The notes: generated by a model not told the origin, from the sequence alone. A DNA stretch of 64,000 nucleotides from Acidobacteriota bacterium (GCA_003697135.1 RFGC01000019.1:1-64000), one strand, 5' to 3'. Positions 36,908-47,114 are shown, numbered from the stretch's first letter. A program made the numbers and translations.

Positions 36908-39408
36908 TTTTCCAACTCCAGAGCGTTGAAAATTAGTGGAAAGGTCGCAAAAGTCTGCCCACGATGCTGTGGACGAAAGGCAAATAAAACAATCTTGCCC
37001 CGACCATAAGAAGCTTCAGCAAGTGCAACTTTGCCATTCAAAAACTTCTCTCCGAGCATCCAACCCGAAAGAAGAGCGTTCTTTTCGGCATAAAAAGCGA
37101 TGGGCTTGATGCTCCTAGTGTCTGTAATTTCATAAGCCGAACTATTGATGAAATATGCTGGAAGTCGCTCGGGCAGTTTATCGGTTAGCCGTGAGGTTTT
37201 ATCTAATCTGATTTCAACTATCGAACCGGGATTATAAAATTCACTGCGCTTCAAGCCTTTCAAAACATTCTTTATCGGCAAATCAAAGGTTTTGATAATC
37301 AATTCGCAGGAAGCGTCGAAACATATAATTTTCCCGCCGTTCTCGACAAATTTTTTCAAATTTTCCAGTCCCTTTTCGCTGATTCCGCCTGCAAATTCAC
37401 TCGGATAGCGTTCTCCACTCAAGCCTCGCAAAATGACTTCCTCACTATCGGACGGAAAAATCAACACATCAAAATTTAGATTGCCGCTTTGAAAATCCTT
37501 GTTGAAAACCGAAGAAAATGGTATTTGGAAAGTATCGAGAACAAATCGCGTCCAGCCTTCGTCCATTGAAGGAACAAACGATTTGTAGATGCCTATCTGT
37601 GGTTTTGTTTTCAATGGGTTTGCTATTTTTGCAAAAGGCTCTTTGTTTGGTGAAAGGTTTAGCGTCTTGCGAGCTTGATTTATTGTTTCGATCTTTCTTA
37701 GAGTTTTGCGAAAACTTTCAATGTCTCTTATTTCCCAAATCGGCTGGCACTCTATTCCCATTTGCAAAGGCAAAGTCCAACCTGCAACGTCGTAAGGTGG
37801 CTCTGCTTCGCCGTTTTGATTTACGCGATTCGGATAAACTTGTTTTTCGAGCAAACTCAAAATGTTGTTTTTCTGTGGCTGGTTTACAAAAATCAAAAAT
37901 GATCCCAAAGGAAAATCATAGAAATCGTTACGCTTATCCTTGTCAATCGCAAAATGCCCTTCCTCGGTCATCTCATAAACTTCGATGCCTTGCCACATCA
38001 AGATTTCCAAAAATCTCGAAACAGCCTCGGCATTGGGTTGTCCAGCCGTGACTACAAAAGCCACAGGTTCGTCGCTGTTTCTAAAGAGATTCGCTTTGTT
38101 GAGACTGTAAAAAAGGCGCAAGTATTTTTTACGGAATTTTGAAGCCATCTCCAAAACAGCCCTTGAAGAGATCATTTGCATTTCAGCTATGTCTTCAGGT
38201 CTCCAAACACCACCGCGCCAAGGATTTGGATGGTTTATTGCAAACTCTAAAGGAGAGTTAAGCCCGCGCGCAGGACGCGTCCTTTCAAGCTGTTCGAGAT
38301 TGATCTGCACCGGTGACATCAAGTTAGCGCTTGCGGCTTCGCTCAGAATCCCAATTGAGTTGTGATAGTAAGGCGCAGAGCGAAAACCGCCGTGCCACCA
38401 CATATCGAAAACTGCATTTGTAGCAACACCTGCAAAGTTTGCGGCTTGCAAATCTGCTGCAATTTTGTAGCCTATTAAACCAACTTCACGAATTATGGAA
38501 GGCGGAATTCTCGGATTTGGCGGATCGTAAAATGGCGGAATGATAAATCTCGCTCCATTTTGCCCCATCTGATGAATGTCATACACAATCTGCGGAAACC
38601 ACTCTTGCCAAAAAAGTTTCGTTATGTTTCGTGTCTCCTTGAGATTCATCATGAACCAATCACGATTGTTGTCATGACCAGCGTAAAAATGATAAAGCTC
38701 AGGTGGATTCGTGCCTTCAGATTTTGTGTTCAAGGTTTTTCTATACCACTCCGCAACTATATCAATACCATCTGGATTTGCTGAAGGTATCAAGATTAAA
38801 ATCACGTTCCGCAAAATCTCAAGAGTTTCCGTATCTTTCGCAGCTGCTAAAGAATATGCGAGATTCATTGACATCTGCGAAGCCACAATTTCAGTAGAAT
38901 GAATCGAGCAAGAAATCGCAACGATGACTTTGCCTTGCTCAATCAAATCTGCCACTACGTCAAGCTCCTGCACCGACAATTCACCGTCACCACGATAGCT
39001 AGCGAGTGAATGCGGTTTTTCGATTCCTTGTGTTGGCGTTGTCAAGGGCAATTTCGGATTAGCCAGTTTTGCGCTTATTTGCCGATATTTTTCCAGTTGC
39101 CTGATGTTTTCGGCATCGGAAATAAAAACGGCGATCATCTGCCTTCCAAGCGTTGTTTCTCCGATTCTTTTAACCAAAACTCTTTCGCTCGCGTCATCGA
39201 GTTTGGAAAAGTAATCCGTTATCTGTTTCCAGTCGGCAATCGTTCTTTCAGTCGTCGGATGAAACTTAAGAACCGCCTGCGGCGATGGTATTTCTTGAGC
39301 TAGAACTTTTGAAACGCCCAAAAGCAAGACGGTCAAAACAAAAGCCTTGAGACCGCAGGTTAAGAATTTGTAACTTCGGCTTTCCGATAATAAACTAGAA
39401 CCTATCAC
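36904..39408 (-). CDS. Secreted zinc carboxypeptidase, M14 family
   Basis: An 834-residue protein. A signal peptide (KAFVLTVLLLGVSKVLAQ) ends near residue 38. The M14 zinc ligands are H170 and E173 (SIHSTE) and H279 (YDIHQMGQNG), with the substrate arginine in HDNNRDWF. The C-terminal half (about 620-834) looks like the class I glutamine amidotransferase-like or ThuA-like domain often attached to these peptidases. It is likely periplasmic or secreted. The GTG start lies only 2 nt from the plsC ATG on the other strand, and the signal peptide begins about 20 residues in, so the exact start is uncertain. Confidence 0.88.
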   Translation of the reverse strand: MIGSSLLSESRSYKFLTCGLKAFVLTVLLLGVSKVLAQEIPSPQAVLKFHPTTERTIADWKQITDYFSKLDDASERVLVKRIGETTLGRQMIAVFISDAENIRQLEKYRQISAKLANPKLPLTTPTQGIEKPHSLASYRGDGELSVQELDVVADLIEQGKVIVAISCSIHSTEIVASQMSMNLAYSLAAAKDTETLEILRNVILILIPSANPDGIDIVAEWYRKTLNTKSEGTNPPELYHFYAGHDNNRDWFMMNLKETRNITKLFWQEWFPQIVYDIHQMGQNGARFIIPPFYDPPNPRIPPSIIREVGLIGYKIAADLQAANFAGVATNAVFDMWWHGGFRSAPYYHNSIGILSEAASANLMSPVQINLEQLERTRPARGLNSPLEFAINHPNPWRGGVWRPEDIAEMQMISSRAVLEMASKFRKKYLRLFYSLNKANLFRNSDEPVAFVVTAGQPNAEAVSRFLEILMWQGIEVYEMTEEGHFAIDKDKRNDFYDFPLGSFLIFVNQPQKNNILSLLEKQVYPNRVNQNGEAEPPYDVAGWTLPLQMGIECQPIWEIRDIESFRKTLRKIETINQARKTLNLSPNKEPFAKIANPLKTKPQIGIYKSFVPSMDEGWTRFVLDTFQIPFSSVFNKDFQSGNLNFDVLIFPSDSEEVILRGLSGERYPSEFAGGISEKGLENLKKFVENGGKIICFDASCELIIKTFDLPIKNVLKGLKRSEFYNPGSIVEIRLDKTSRLTDKLPERLPAYFINSSAYEITDTRSIKPIAFYAEKNALLSGWMLGEKFLNGKVALAEASYGRGKIVLFAFRPQHRGQTFATFPLIFNALELEK

Positions 39409-39410
39409 GG

Positions 39411-40199
39411 ATGCTTGGCTCCTTTTCAGAAAGTCTTAGAAAAAACGAAAAAATTCAATTTCCTGTAAAAAAGTGTAACAAATCCGCATTCGTCGGGAAA
39501 CTACGTTATTGGTGGTGCTGGTTTGTTGCAGGAGCAATGATTCTCTTGATCGGAGCACCAGCCTTGATTCTTTTATGGCTTATCAATCGCAAGACATGGC
39601 TTTATCCTTTGGCTAGTCTCGGCGCTAAAATCTGGCTGTGGGCTTGCGGAGCAAAAGTCAAAGTAATCGGACTAGAAAACCTAGACCCTTTGAAAAGCTA
39701 TATCTTTGTTTCAAATCATCGTTCTTATCTCGATACAGCCGTGCTTTTTGCTTACACAGGAAGAAAAATGAGCATTCTGGCAAAAAAGGAGCTATTAAAA
39801 ATTCCGATTTTCGGGCAAGGCATGAGCTTTGTTAACATAATTGCTATTGACAGATCGAATCCTGAAAAAGCGTTAGAGTCAATGCAGAAAGCTAAAGAAA
39901 TCTTGGAAAAAGGCTACTCGGTTGGAGTATTTGCTGAAGGAACTAGGGCAATGCCCGGAGAGCTTTTGCCATTTAAGAAAGGCGCTTTTCATCTGGCTTT
40001 GCAGACACAAACCCCAATAGTGCCCGTGGCAATAAAAAACACTGATTGGATGATGGGAAAATCGGCGGGAACAGCCTTTCCCGGCACTATTGAAGTAGTG
40101 TTTTTGCCACCTGTAGAGACAAAAGGATACATAACATCGGAAATCTCAGAAATTTTGCAAAAGGTTAGAAGTTCAATCGCAATGGAGTTGGCAAAATGA
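39411..40199 (+). CDS. plsC: 1-acyl-sn-glycerol-3-phosphate acyltransferase
   Basis: A 262-residue membrane acyltransferase making phosphatidic acid. The catalytic NHRSYLD (102-108) is the HX4D motif and EGTR (176-179) binds the glycerol phosphate. One hydrophobic helix (about 35-60) anchors it to the inner membrane. The N-terminal 30 residues are polar and longer than usual, so a later start is possible. The stop overlaps the next gene by 4 nt. Confidence 0.93.
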   Translation: MLGSFSESLRKNEKIQFPVKKCNKSAFVGKLRYWWCWFVAGAMILLIGAPALILLWLINRKTWLYPLASLGAKIWLWACGAKVKVIGLENLDPLKSYIFVSNHRSYLDTAVLFAYTGRKMSILAKKELLKIPIFGQGMSFVNIIAIDRSNPEKALESMQKAKEILEKGYSVGVFAEGTRAMPGELLPFKKGAFHLALQTQTPIVPVAIKNTDWMMGKSAGTAFPGTIEVVFLPPVETKGYITSEISEILQKVRSSIAMELAK

Positions 40200-41341
40200 A
40201 GGTATTGGTATTTGGTGCAGGAAGAATGGGCTATGGAGTTGTTTACGATTTAATTTACAACTCTGAGGTTGAATCTGTAATGGTTGCAGACCGTTTTTTT
40301 GATAAAGCATCTGCAATCGCTAGAAAAATCGGCAGTGAAAAAGTTTCCGCCTGCCAAGTTGACGTTTCAAACAGTGAAGAAGTTGTAAAGTTGATGAAAG
40401 AATATGATGTGGCGGTGTCTTGCGTTGATTACTGGCATAATCTTCGACTTTCAGAAGCGGCTATCGAAGCAGGAACGCACTTTTGCGATCTAGGTGGGAA
40501 TATCTTTGTCGTAGAAAGACAACTCAAACTCAACGAGAAAGCCAAGCAAGCAGGTGTAAGCGTGATTCCCGATTGCGGACTCGCTCCGGGAATGGTTTCA
40601 ATTCTTGCTGTCCATGGTGCAAAAGATTTCGATAAAATTGAAAGGATACATATCAGAGTCGGCGGTCTGCCACAAAACCCCAAGCCACCACTAAACTACC
40701 AACTTGTTTACAGTGTTGAAGGCTTGATAAATGAATATGTCGAACCTGCTAGAGTAATTCGCAACGGCGAGATCGTGGAAATTCCTTCAATGACAGAGAT
40801 CGAAGAGATTTATTTCGAGGGCTTCCCACCGCTTGAAGCATTCCAAACTTCAGGTGGAACCTCAACCCTACCAGAAACCTTCTTCGGAAAAGTCAAGGAA
40901 CTTGACTATAAAACCATTCGTTATGCAGGGCACTGCGAAAAATTCAAAACCATGATTGACTTGGGACTTTGCTCGAATGAACCTTTGACGATTGATGGCC
41001 AAAGGATTGTCCCGCGCGCTTTCTTTACGAGACTTCTAGAAAAAAAATTACCTTGCGACGAACCTGATCTTGTGTTGGTCAGGCTTGATTTTATAGGCGA
41101 AAAAGACGGAAAAGAAAAGCATCTGAGATATGAAATCGTTGATAAATTCGATGAAGCAAGCGGATTGAGCGCAATGATGCGCACCACTTCCTTCCCAGCT
41201 TCGATAATCGCTCAAATGATGGCCAAAGGCGAGGTTGCTGAAAGAGGTGTAACACCGCAAGAAAAGGTGATTGATGCCGAAAAGTTTATCGCCGAAATGG
41301 AGAGGAGAAATATAAAGATGAAACAGTTGCTACTTAGCTGA
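40196..41341 (+). CDS. Saccharopine/lysine dehydrogenase-family protein
   Basis: A 381-residue NAD(P) enzyme. The Rossmann loop is VLVFGAGRMGYGVVYDL (6-12 GAGRMG). SCVDYWHNLRLSEAAIEAG, HFCDLGGN and IPDCGLAPGM are shared with lysine 6-dehydrogenase and saccharopine dehydrogenase. It could act on lysine or a related amino acid. Carboxynorspermidine dehydrogenase is another relative. Coupled to plsC by an ATGA overlap, which is not an obvious pathway link. Confidence 0.85.
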   Translation: MKVLVFGAGRMGYGVVYDLIYNSEVESVMVADRFFDKASAIARKIGSEKVSACQVDVSNSEEVVKLMKEYDVAVSCVDYWHNLRLSEAAIEAGTHFCDLGGNIFVVERQLKLNEKAKQAGVSVIPDCGLAPGMVSILAVHGAKDFDKIERIHIRVGGLPQNPKPPLNYQLVYSVEGLINEYVEPARVIRNGEIVEIPSMTEIEEIYFEGFPPLEAFQTSGGTSTLPETFFGKVKELDYKTIRYAGHCEKFKTMIDLGLCSNEPLTIDGQRIVPRAFFTRLLEKKLPCDEPDLVLVRLDFIGEKDGKEKHLRYEIVDKFDEASGLSAMMRTTSFPASIIAQMMAKGEVAERGVTPQEKVIDAEKFIAEMERRNIKMKQLLLS

Positions 41342-41371
41342 AACGATTCTTCCTCTCCTTCTCCGCAAAAA

Positions 41372-42391
41372 TCAAGAGTTTCTCTTGTAAGCAATAGCTT
41401 CTAGCTCTTCACCCAAGTTTCCGAAAAACGCATTAAGCCCTTTTTCGAGAAAATGAAACCACCAGCAAGAAGTGGGACTGTCGCTTTGTTTGAATGTCCC
41501 TGCTTGGACTTTCTTTGAACTCGTGTATATCCAGTGAGCAGGGAAAGAAAGCGTGCGGACTTTAACATTTTGATAGCCTGATTCCTCAAGCAAAATCTTC
41601 AAAGACTTTGGATTGAACAAGTGAAGATGCCAAGGCGGCGTTAATCCTCGCCAGTATTTTCCAAACCAACGACTTCCCAAACTTTTTCCGTTAGGCATTG
41701 CAAGAGCCAAAGCACCGCCGGGCTTTAGGATTCTTTTGCATTCTTCCAGAATTTTCACCGGGTCGGAAACATGCTCGAAGACATGGCGCATTACTATAAA
41801 ATCAAAAGAATTATCGGGAAAATTTTGCTCTTCCAACTGCCCTTCTAGTATCTCCACACCAAATTTTTCCCTGCCGAATCTAGCGGAAGCAGGATTCGTT
41901 TCAACACCTATAGCTTTCCAGCCCCAATTTTTCATGATTTTCAAAAACCAACCGCGCCCACAGCCTATCTCCAGTAATTTCCCGCCGCTGACGCAATCTG
42001 GAAAAGTTAATCCAAGACCGTATATTGAGCGATTGAAAACAGGCGGAATCAAACCTAGACCGAGTCCCAAAGATTTCGCCAGAAACTTGGGAAGAGAAAC
42101 TCTCTTGAGCGGATAGCCTTTGTAAGCATGTAAAATCAATTCTCTGATTAAATCTTTTGGCGATCTGCCCAACTCACCTACTTCAGGTGCCATGAGCGTT
42201 TCGTCATAATACTGCTCATAAAGTTCTGCAAGTTCTTCATCGGTTGGCTGATGAAAAACCCAAAGCAATTTGCAATTCGGGCATTCCAGATAATCATAAA
42301 CTCCCGTAGTTCCGCAGAAGAAATCAGTGCAATCTTTGTAAACTAATTTTCCTTCACTGCCACAAGCTAAGCACAACCTTTTTTCAATCAT
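41372..42391 (-). CDS. SAM-dependent methyltransferase with N-terminal zinc ribbon
   Basis: A 339-residue protein. CLACG near residue 7 and ECPNCKLLW near 37 form a zinc-ribbon-like knuckle. The SAM site is LLEIGCGRGWFLKIMKNWG, followed by GVETNPASA and FDFIVMRHVFEHVSDP. This layout is common in methyltransferases of surface-polysaccharide clusters. It follows a GT4 gene by 24 nt on the same strand. Confidence 0.87.
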   Translation of the reverse strand: MIEKRLCLACGSEGKLVYKDCTDFFCGTTGVYDYLECPNCKLLWVFHQPTDEELAELYEQYYDETLMAPEVGELGRSPKDLIRELILHAYKGYPLKRVSLPKFLAKSLGLGLGLIPPVFNRSIYGLGLTFPDCVSGGKLLEIGCGRGWFLKIMKNWGWKAIGVETNPASARFGREKFGVEILEGQLEEQNFPDNSFDFIVMRHVFEHVSDPVKILEECKRILKPGGALALAMPNGKSLGSRWFGKYWRGLTPPWHLHLFNPKSLKILLEESGYQNVKVRTLSFPAHWIYTSSKKVQAGTFKQSDSPTSCWWFHFLEKGLNAFFGNLGEELEAIAYKRNS

Positions 42392-42415
42392 ATCTCTTTC
42401 CTGGATTGAGCTAAT

Positions 42416-43606
42416 TTAGACTTCCTTAAGTGTCTTTTCACAAGCTTTGAAATACCTTTCTTCATAGTGCTCAAGCGAGAAATTCATTTCTACACTTTTT
42501 CGAGCTTCTGTTCTAATTCTTAATCTAGTTTCTTCGCATTCAATAAGCATTTCAAGTTTTTCTTTTATCGCTCTGGCGTCCCTTATGGGAACTATAAAGC
42601 CGTTTTTGCCATCATTTATCACGTCATGCGCACAGCTATTTTCAGTTGTGATCACGGGAAGCCCACAAGCCATGGCCTCTAGCACCACTAAACCGAAAGC
42701 ATCATTGATTGATGGGAAAACAAATATATCAGAATCTTGATAAAACTTAGGCAAATCCTCATGATTGACCGCACCGAAGAGTTTTATTCTTTCGTCACTA
42801 TATTTTTTCAACAAAGGAAGCATCTCTGGTAAAATTGGACCTACTAAGTGAAGTTCAACATCTTTGCGTTTCAGAGCGGCAAACGCTTCGAGCAAATACT
42901 GAACACCTTTCAGCAGTTCCATTCTGCCCACGTAAAGTATGCGGACTTTCTTTTCATTTACACTAGCCGCTTTCGGTCGAAATTTTTCAGTATCAATTCC
43001 GTAAGGCGTAACTATTATCTTTTTTGGATCTACTCCCTGTTTAATGAACGACTCCCTTGCATAACTTGACAAAACATTGATGAAGTCACTCTCTTCGTAT
43101 TCCCGAATCATGCGCTCAACTAGTTTCTTAGGAAAAAGACTGTATGAACCTTTGGTAACCTTGCTCCAAATAGAATACTCTTCACTAATGATTTCGTCCC
43201 ATTTTAAGACATGAACCATCTGATGCTCCAACATCACTTTTGCGCCCCAATCTCTCGCTCTTCTGATACTTTTTAGACTTATCTGAGACCAAGCTATAAA
43301 GAGAGCGCACTCCTCCAAATTGTTCTTAATAAAATCATCTGCTAAGCGGGCAAAAAGGCTCCTTGGAGTTTGTTTTGTCTTCAGGTAAGGCAGGCGTATC
43401 CACGAAGCCCAAATAATGCGTTGTAGATTCTCGTAGAGTCTGCTCTGCGTTAACTCGACTTCCGCACCGTTCTTATACTTCCTTGCGACAAGATTGGGAT
43501 AAGTATGAAACGATTGTCTTAATTCGTAGTGTTTTTTGAGCGTGTTAAGAATATGCTCAGAATGCTGTCCGGGTCCAATGGCAATGCTTACAGACCATTT
43601 CTCCAT
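42416..43606 (-). CDS. Glycosyltransferase family 4
   Basis: A 396-residue GT-B enzyme. ILYVGRMELLKGVQYLLEAF opens the donor domain. FVFPSINDAFGLVVLEAMACGLPVITT is the E(x7)E donor motif, and GIDTEKFRP is the linker. ATG at 43606 (MEKWSVSIAIGPGQHSEHI) is chosen over a start 18 codons upstream because that extension looks random. No strong Shine-Dalgarno. With the methyltransferase it probably decorates a surface glycan. Confidence 0.87.
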   Translation of the reverse strand: MEKWSVSIAIGPGQHSEHILNTLKKHYELRQSFHTYPNLVARKYKNGAEVELTQSRLYENLQRIIWASWIRLPYLKTKQTPRSLFARLADDFIKNNLEECALFIAWSQISLKSIRRARDWGAKVMLEHQMVHVLKWDEIISEEYSIWSKVTKGSYSLFPKKLVERMIREYEESDFINVLSSYARESFIKQGVDPKKIIVTPYGIDTEKFRPKAASVNEKKVRILYVGRMELLKGVQYLLEAFAALKRKDVELHLVGPILPEMLPLLKKYSDERIKLFGAVNHEDLPKFYQDSDIFVFPSINDAFGLVVLEAMACGLPVITTENSCAHDVINDGKNGFIVPIRDARAIKEKLEMLIECEETRLRIRTEARKSVEMNFSLEHYEERYFKACEKTLKEV

Positions 43607-43889
43607 AATCAGTGAAATGCACAAGGCATTTGAAAAAGCAGGCTTGAAAGATTTTAGCAAGAACTTTACAGAAAAGAGTAAAGCAAACTCTTACTTTGGA
43701 CGAAATCCATTTCAAAATCTAACGGCAAACAGTGTTGCAGTAATCTTACACGAGAGCATTTCACTCCGAAGCTCAGTAAAAATCCTAGTAAACAAACCTT
43801 CTTTGCTAAAGGTAATTAGCCCTAGTGGCCATTAACAACCTGCGATTAGCACTCAGATTGAGTTTCCTTTAGGGAGCTTTTCCTGATAC
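43607..43889. other. Intergenic stretch, no gene seen
   Basis: Between the GT4 start and the amylase stop I see no convincing gene, RNA or terminator. TTAGCACTC at 43848-43856 equals one arm of a CIRCE element, but the second arm is missing. Confidence 0.5.
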
Positions 43890-46800
43890 TCAAGGCGTTA
43901 CTGCTTGAAAATCAACATTGTTCAGAGTCTCCATTACAATCAAAACCCTAGATGAAGGTTTGAACTCATATCTTTTATGAGAAACCGAAACAATGTAAGT
44001 TTTTCCGACTTCAACTTCATCAAACTTAAAGTTGCCCTTCCAGTCGGTCAAAGCCATTCTTTGGATTCCCTGTTCATCGGTCATCACAACTAAGGCTTTG
44101 CTAACTCCCCTGCCGTAAGAATTAGTGACTCTTCCGCTCACAGAAACAGTGCCTGCTGTCGGTGATATTTGCTGTAAGACAACACCCGTTCTTGCAGGAA
44201 GATTCAGAAAGATGTTTCCGCCACTAACGGTATATGTTGAGTTTGTCAATATGTCTTTTAGAACTGTTCCGTCAGGAAAGTAAGCACCAACAGGTATTGA
44301 AGCCGAATTTGTGTTTGCACCATTGTTTAGAGCAACAATAACCTTATCAATCCCGGCAACACGAGCAAACGCATAGGTATTGTTATCTGTTGTGCTTGGT
44401 GTTAAATCACCCATTAAAAGAGTATCGAAAGAACCTATGCGTAATGCCGGATGGCTCCTTCGGAAGTTTGCTAAAAGCGTGTAGAAATTTATCAAGTTCG
44501 TATCAACAGGCCCGTAAATGTTCGGGTCGCCTGCTTCATCGGGCCATGGATATGGAGCGCGATTGTAAGGATCGTCTTCTGGAAATCCATTCGGGCTGTT
44601 AGCTTGCGACGGAGCGTTCATGCCGGCTTCGTCTCCGTAATACACCATCGGAGCGCCGATGTATGTAAACTGAAAGATTGCGGCTAATTTAAGTCTTTCC
44701 TTAGCCTGAACCAATCCCGTATCGCCTAAGAGCGTTAAAACATAAAGAGCGCGATTTGTATCATGTGAATCGATTAGGTTAAGCATCGAGTATTGAGCTG
44801 GCAAGGGATAATCTTCACGAATCGCCTTCATCGCACGGTCAAACTGTGATGGCGTAAGCCCAACAATCTTGTTTTGCCCGTTGTTATCGTTGTCTTCCCA
44901 ATCAACTCCACGAGCAAATCCGATAACATTTTTCCTGAAGCGATAGTTCATTACACCATCGAGTTGGTCTCCTGCCAGATAAGAACTTGCATCTGGAAAA
45001 ACTTCGCCGATTAGAACCCCGTCAGGTTTGTAGAATTTCGCATAAGTGCGATACTCATTCCACCATTGATGCGAAATATCCGTCGCTACGTCAAAACGCC
45101 ACCCACTGATGCCTTGATTATACCAATACTGCGTGACATTTGTGTTTGGTGTTCGATAGAAAAAATTTTTCACTGGATCAACTTCTCTAAAAACCGGCAG
45201 CCCTCCAAAACCGAACCAACCTTCATAATCGGTGTAGTTACAGGGAACACTATTGTTGTAAAAATTAAACCAACTCCGATAAGGAGAACTCAGGCTTTCG
45301 CAGGCGCCAACAGTAGGCGAACGCTGAAAATAATCAAAGTATTCGCTATCTTGTGACATGTGGTTAAACACACCATCCAGTATTACCTTTATTCCACGCG
45401 CACTTGCCGCGGTCATCAAAGATTGGAAAGCCGCATTTCCGCCAAGTTCATCAGCAATGTTCAGATAATCATCAGTATCGTAACGATGATAGGATCGGGC
45501 TTTGAAAATCGGATTTAGATAAATTGTGTTAAAGCCCATGTTCTTGATGTAGTCGAGTTTATCTTCAATGCCTTTAAGATCACCACCATAAAACTGCGAG
45601 CCGTAATTGTTGTAACAAGGTTGCGAAGAATCTCGCGGATCGCAGATTTTAGTGTTCCAGGTTGTGTAGATATAAACTGAAGAAGGCGGCGCTCCGTAGA
45701 GCGATGGACAGCCTGTTGTAGAACCAGGTCTACACCAATCATTTGTTATATCACCATTGCGGAAGCGATCCGGAAAAATTTGATAAACAATTGCATCACG
45801 AATCCATGAAGGTGTAGTAAAGTTTGAGTCATAAACCGTCAGTTGAAATGCCGGAAAAGGCTCGCCCGGAGATGCAACTCCGTCTCCACCTTGACCGAGA
45901 TTGTCATGATCGTTTAGATAAGCATCGCTGTAAAAAGCTTGAGATGTGCCGTCAACAATACGAAACTTATAGTAAATTATCGAGGGAGTCGAGGGAGTTG
46001 TGTAGTTTATCGAATAAACATCGTAGGTTGTTGCCCCTTGTGTTACTGTTTCCAAAAAACTCATCGGATATTCTACGGGCAAATCAGTCGTATCAGTTGC
46101 TGGATTGTATTTGTAAACCTTCAAATAAACAGCTTGAACATCTCCGTTATCAGTTCTAAATTTTAGATTAACCGTCGAACCCGTAGGCACAGCGCCAAAA
46201 GGACTTCTGTAGTAACTGTCGAAAGTATCATGCCTTAGACCAAGATACTGAATGTTATTATCACCAACTACAGAACGATTGTAGCGGAACGGTTTTGTTG
46301 CAGTGCCATTGTTGGTATCAACAACAATGTAGTAACGATTGTAGTCTCCACTAAAATTGCCACTTCCGTTTTCTTGTGGAACTTGACCGTAAATGAAACC
46401 GCCTCCTGAACTCAAATAACAAAGAAAAAGAAATGAAGAAGGTCGGCTACCACCTGTGATTAAAGACCATGGAATAGCAAGTTCACGAACATTACCTGAT
46501 GTGGAAGAAGCATAAGTCCCAAATCCAGAAGTAGGATTGGTCCAGCCATTTGCTCCGTTCGCTTTCCGATAATCACGGTAGCCATCTTTGAAATAAGCCC
46601 TGAAATCTGCACGAAAAGGTAGATTGTTGATCTGCGTGTTGTCATAATTTATCGCGGCTAACGTGCCATCAGCATTTGTCCCACCGTTCGGAACAGGCAG
46701 AGGATTATAATCAACATAGATAACAGCACCCTCGCTTAAGTTTGCATTGGTTACTGCAACGTAGAGATTCGTATTATCCCACGTCATATACCAGGTCTGT

Positions 46801-46955
46801 CCCGAACTCGTATTCTTCTGATTCTGCCCGTCAACATGAACGCCATACTCATTCGACGAAATCGTCCCATCAATGGTCGGTGTATTAAACTGTCCGTAAA
46901 TACAGACACAAAAACACAAAGATGCAATTAACCAGAAAAAACTTCTTGCTCCCAC
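43890..46955 (-). CDS. Secreted alpha-amylase / neopullulanase-like glycoside hydrolase (GH13)
   Basis: A 1021-residue protein. A signal peptide (SFFWLIASLCFCVCIYGQ) is followed by a CBM9/DOMON-like sugar-binding region (about 22-205), a CBM34-like beta domain (about 215-370), and the catalytic barrel from AIVYQIFPDRFRNGD on. The nucleophile is the Asp in WRFDVATD (near 621), the acid the Glu in LIGEVFPDA (near 649) and the third Asp in LIDSHDTNR (near 731). The C-terminus is a carboxypeptidase-regulatory-like domain (SGRVTNSYGRGVSKALVVM). It probably degrades starch, glycogen or pullulan outside the cell. Start is GTG. Two ROK-type palindromes lie directly upstream. Confidence 0.93.
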   Translation of the reverse strand: MGARSFFWLIASLCFCVCIYGQFNTPTIDGTISSNEYGVHVDGQNQKNTSSGQTWYMTWDNTNLYVAVTNANLSEGAVIYVDYNPLPVPNGGTNADGTLAAINYDNTQINNLPFRADFRAYFKDGYRDYRKANGANGWTNPTSGFGTYASSTSGNVRELAIPWSLITGGSRPSSFLFLCYLSSGGGFIYGQVPQENGSGNFSGDYNRYYIVVDTNNGTATKPFRYNRSVVGDNNIQYLGLRHDTFDSYYRSPFGAVPTGSTVNLKFRTDNGDVQAVYLKVYKYNPATDTTDLPVEYPMSFLETVTQGATTYDVYSINYTTPSTPSIIYYKFRIVDGTSQAFYSDAYLNDHDNLGQGGDGVASPGEPFPAFQLTVYDSNFTTPSWIRDAIVYQIFPDRFRNGDITNDWCRPGSTTGCPSLYGAPPSSVYIYTTWNTKICDPRDSSQPCYNNYGSQFYGGDLKGIEDKLDYIKNMGFNTIYLNPIFKARSYHRYDTDDYLNIADELGGNAAFQSLMTAASARGIKVILDGVFNHMSQDSEYFDYFQRSPTVGACESLSSPYRSWFNFYNNSVPCNYTDYEGWFGFGGLPVFREVDPVKNFFYRTPNTNVTQYWYNQGISGWRFDVATDISHQWWNEYRTYAKFYKPDGVLIGEVFPDASSYLAGDQLDGVMNYRFRKNVIGFARGVDWEDNDNNGQNKIVGLTPSQFDRAMKAIREDYPLPAQYSMLNLIDSHDTNRALYVLTLLGDTGLVQAKERLKLAAIFQFTYIGAPMVYYGDEAGMNAPSQANSPNGFPEDDPYNRAPYPWPDEAGDPNIYGPVDTNLINFYTLLANFRRSHPALRIGSFDTLLMGDLTPSTTDNNTYAFARVAGIDKVIVALNNGANTNSASIPVGAYFPDGTVLKDILTNSTYTVSGGNIFLNLPARTGVVLQQISPTAGTVSVSGRVTNSYGRGVSKALVVMTDEQGIQRMALTDWKGNFKFDEVEVGKTYIVSVSHKRYEFKPSSRVLIVMETLNNVDFQAVTP

Positions 46956-46981
46956 TCGTCTTAACTTCTCCCTTCAAAAGA

Positions 46982-47036
46982 CTTTGTTGTTTGCTACTAC
47001 AAAGCTTAATTAACTTTGTTCTAAAATACAACAAAG
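46982..47036. promoter_or_regulatory. Two tandem 23-bp ROK-type operators before the amylase gene
   Basis: CTTTGTT-N9-AACAAAG is perfect at 47014-47036. A second copy at 46982-47004 has the same length with TACAAAG as right arm. Their centres are 32 bp apart, close to three helix turns. A third copy precedes the ROK gene. See the finding. Confidence 0.7.
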
Positions 47037-47114
47037 ATTTAACGAATTTTTTGAATTTTTTGAAAGTTTGCAAGATTCTTGAAGAAGTTGAGATTCTGAA
47101 GTTTTGAAAATTCT

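Noticed and set aside
41373-41387. CAAGAG-TTT-CTCTTG as a terminator
   Set aside because: It lies inside the 3' end of the methyltransferase gene, has a 3-nt loop and no U tract.
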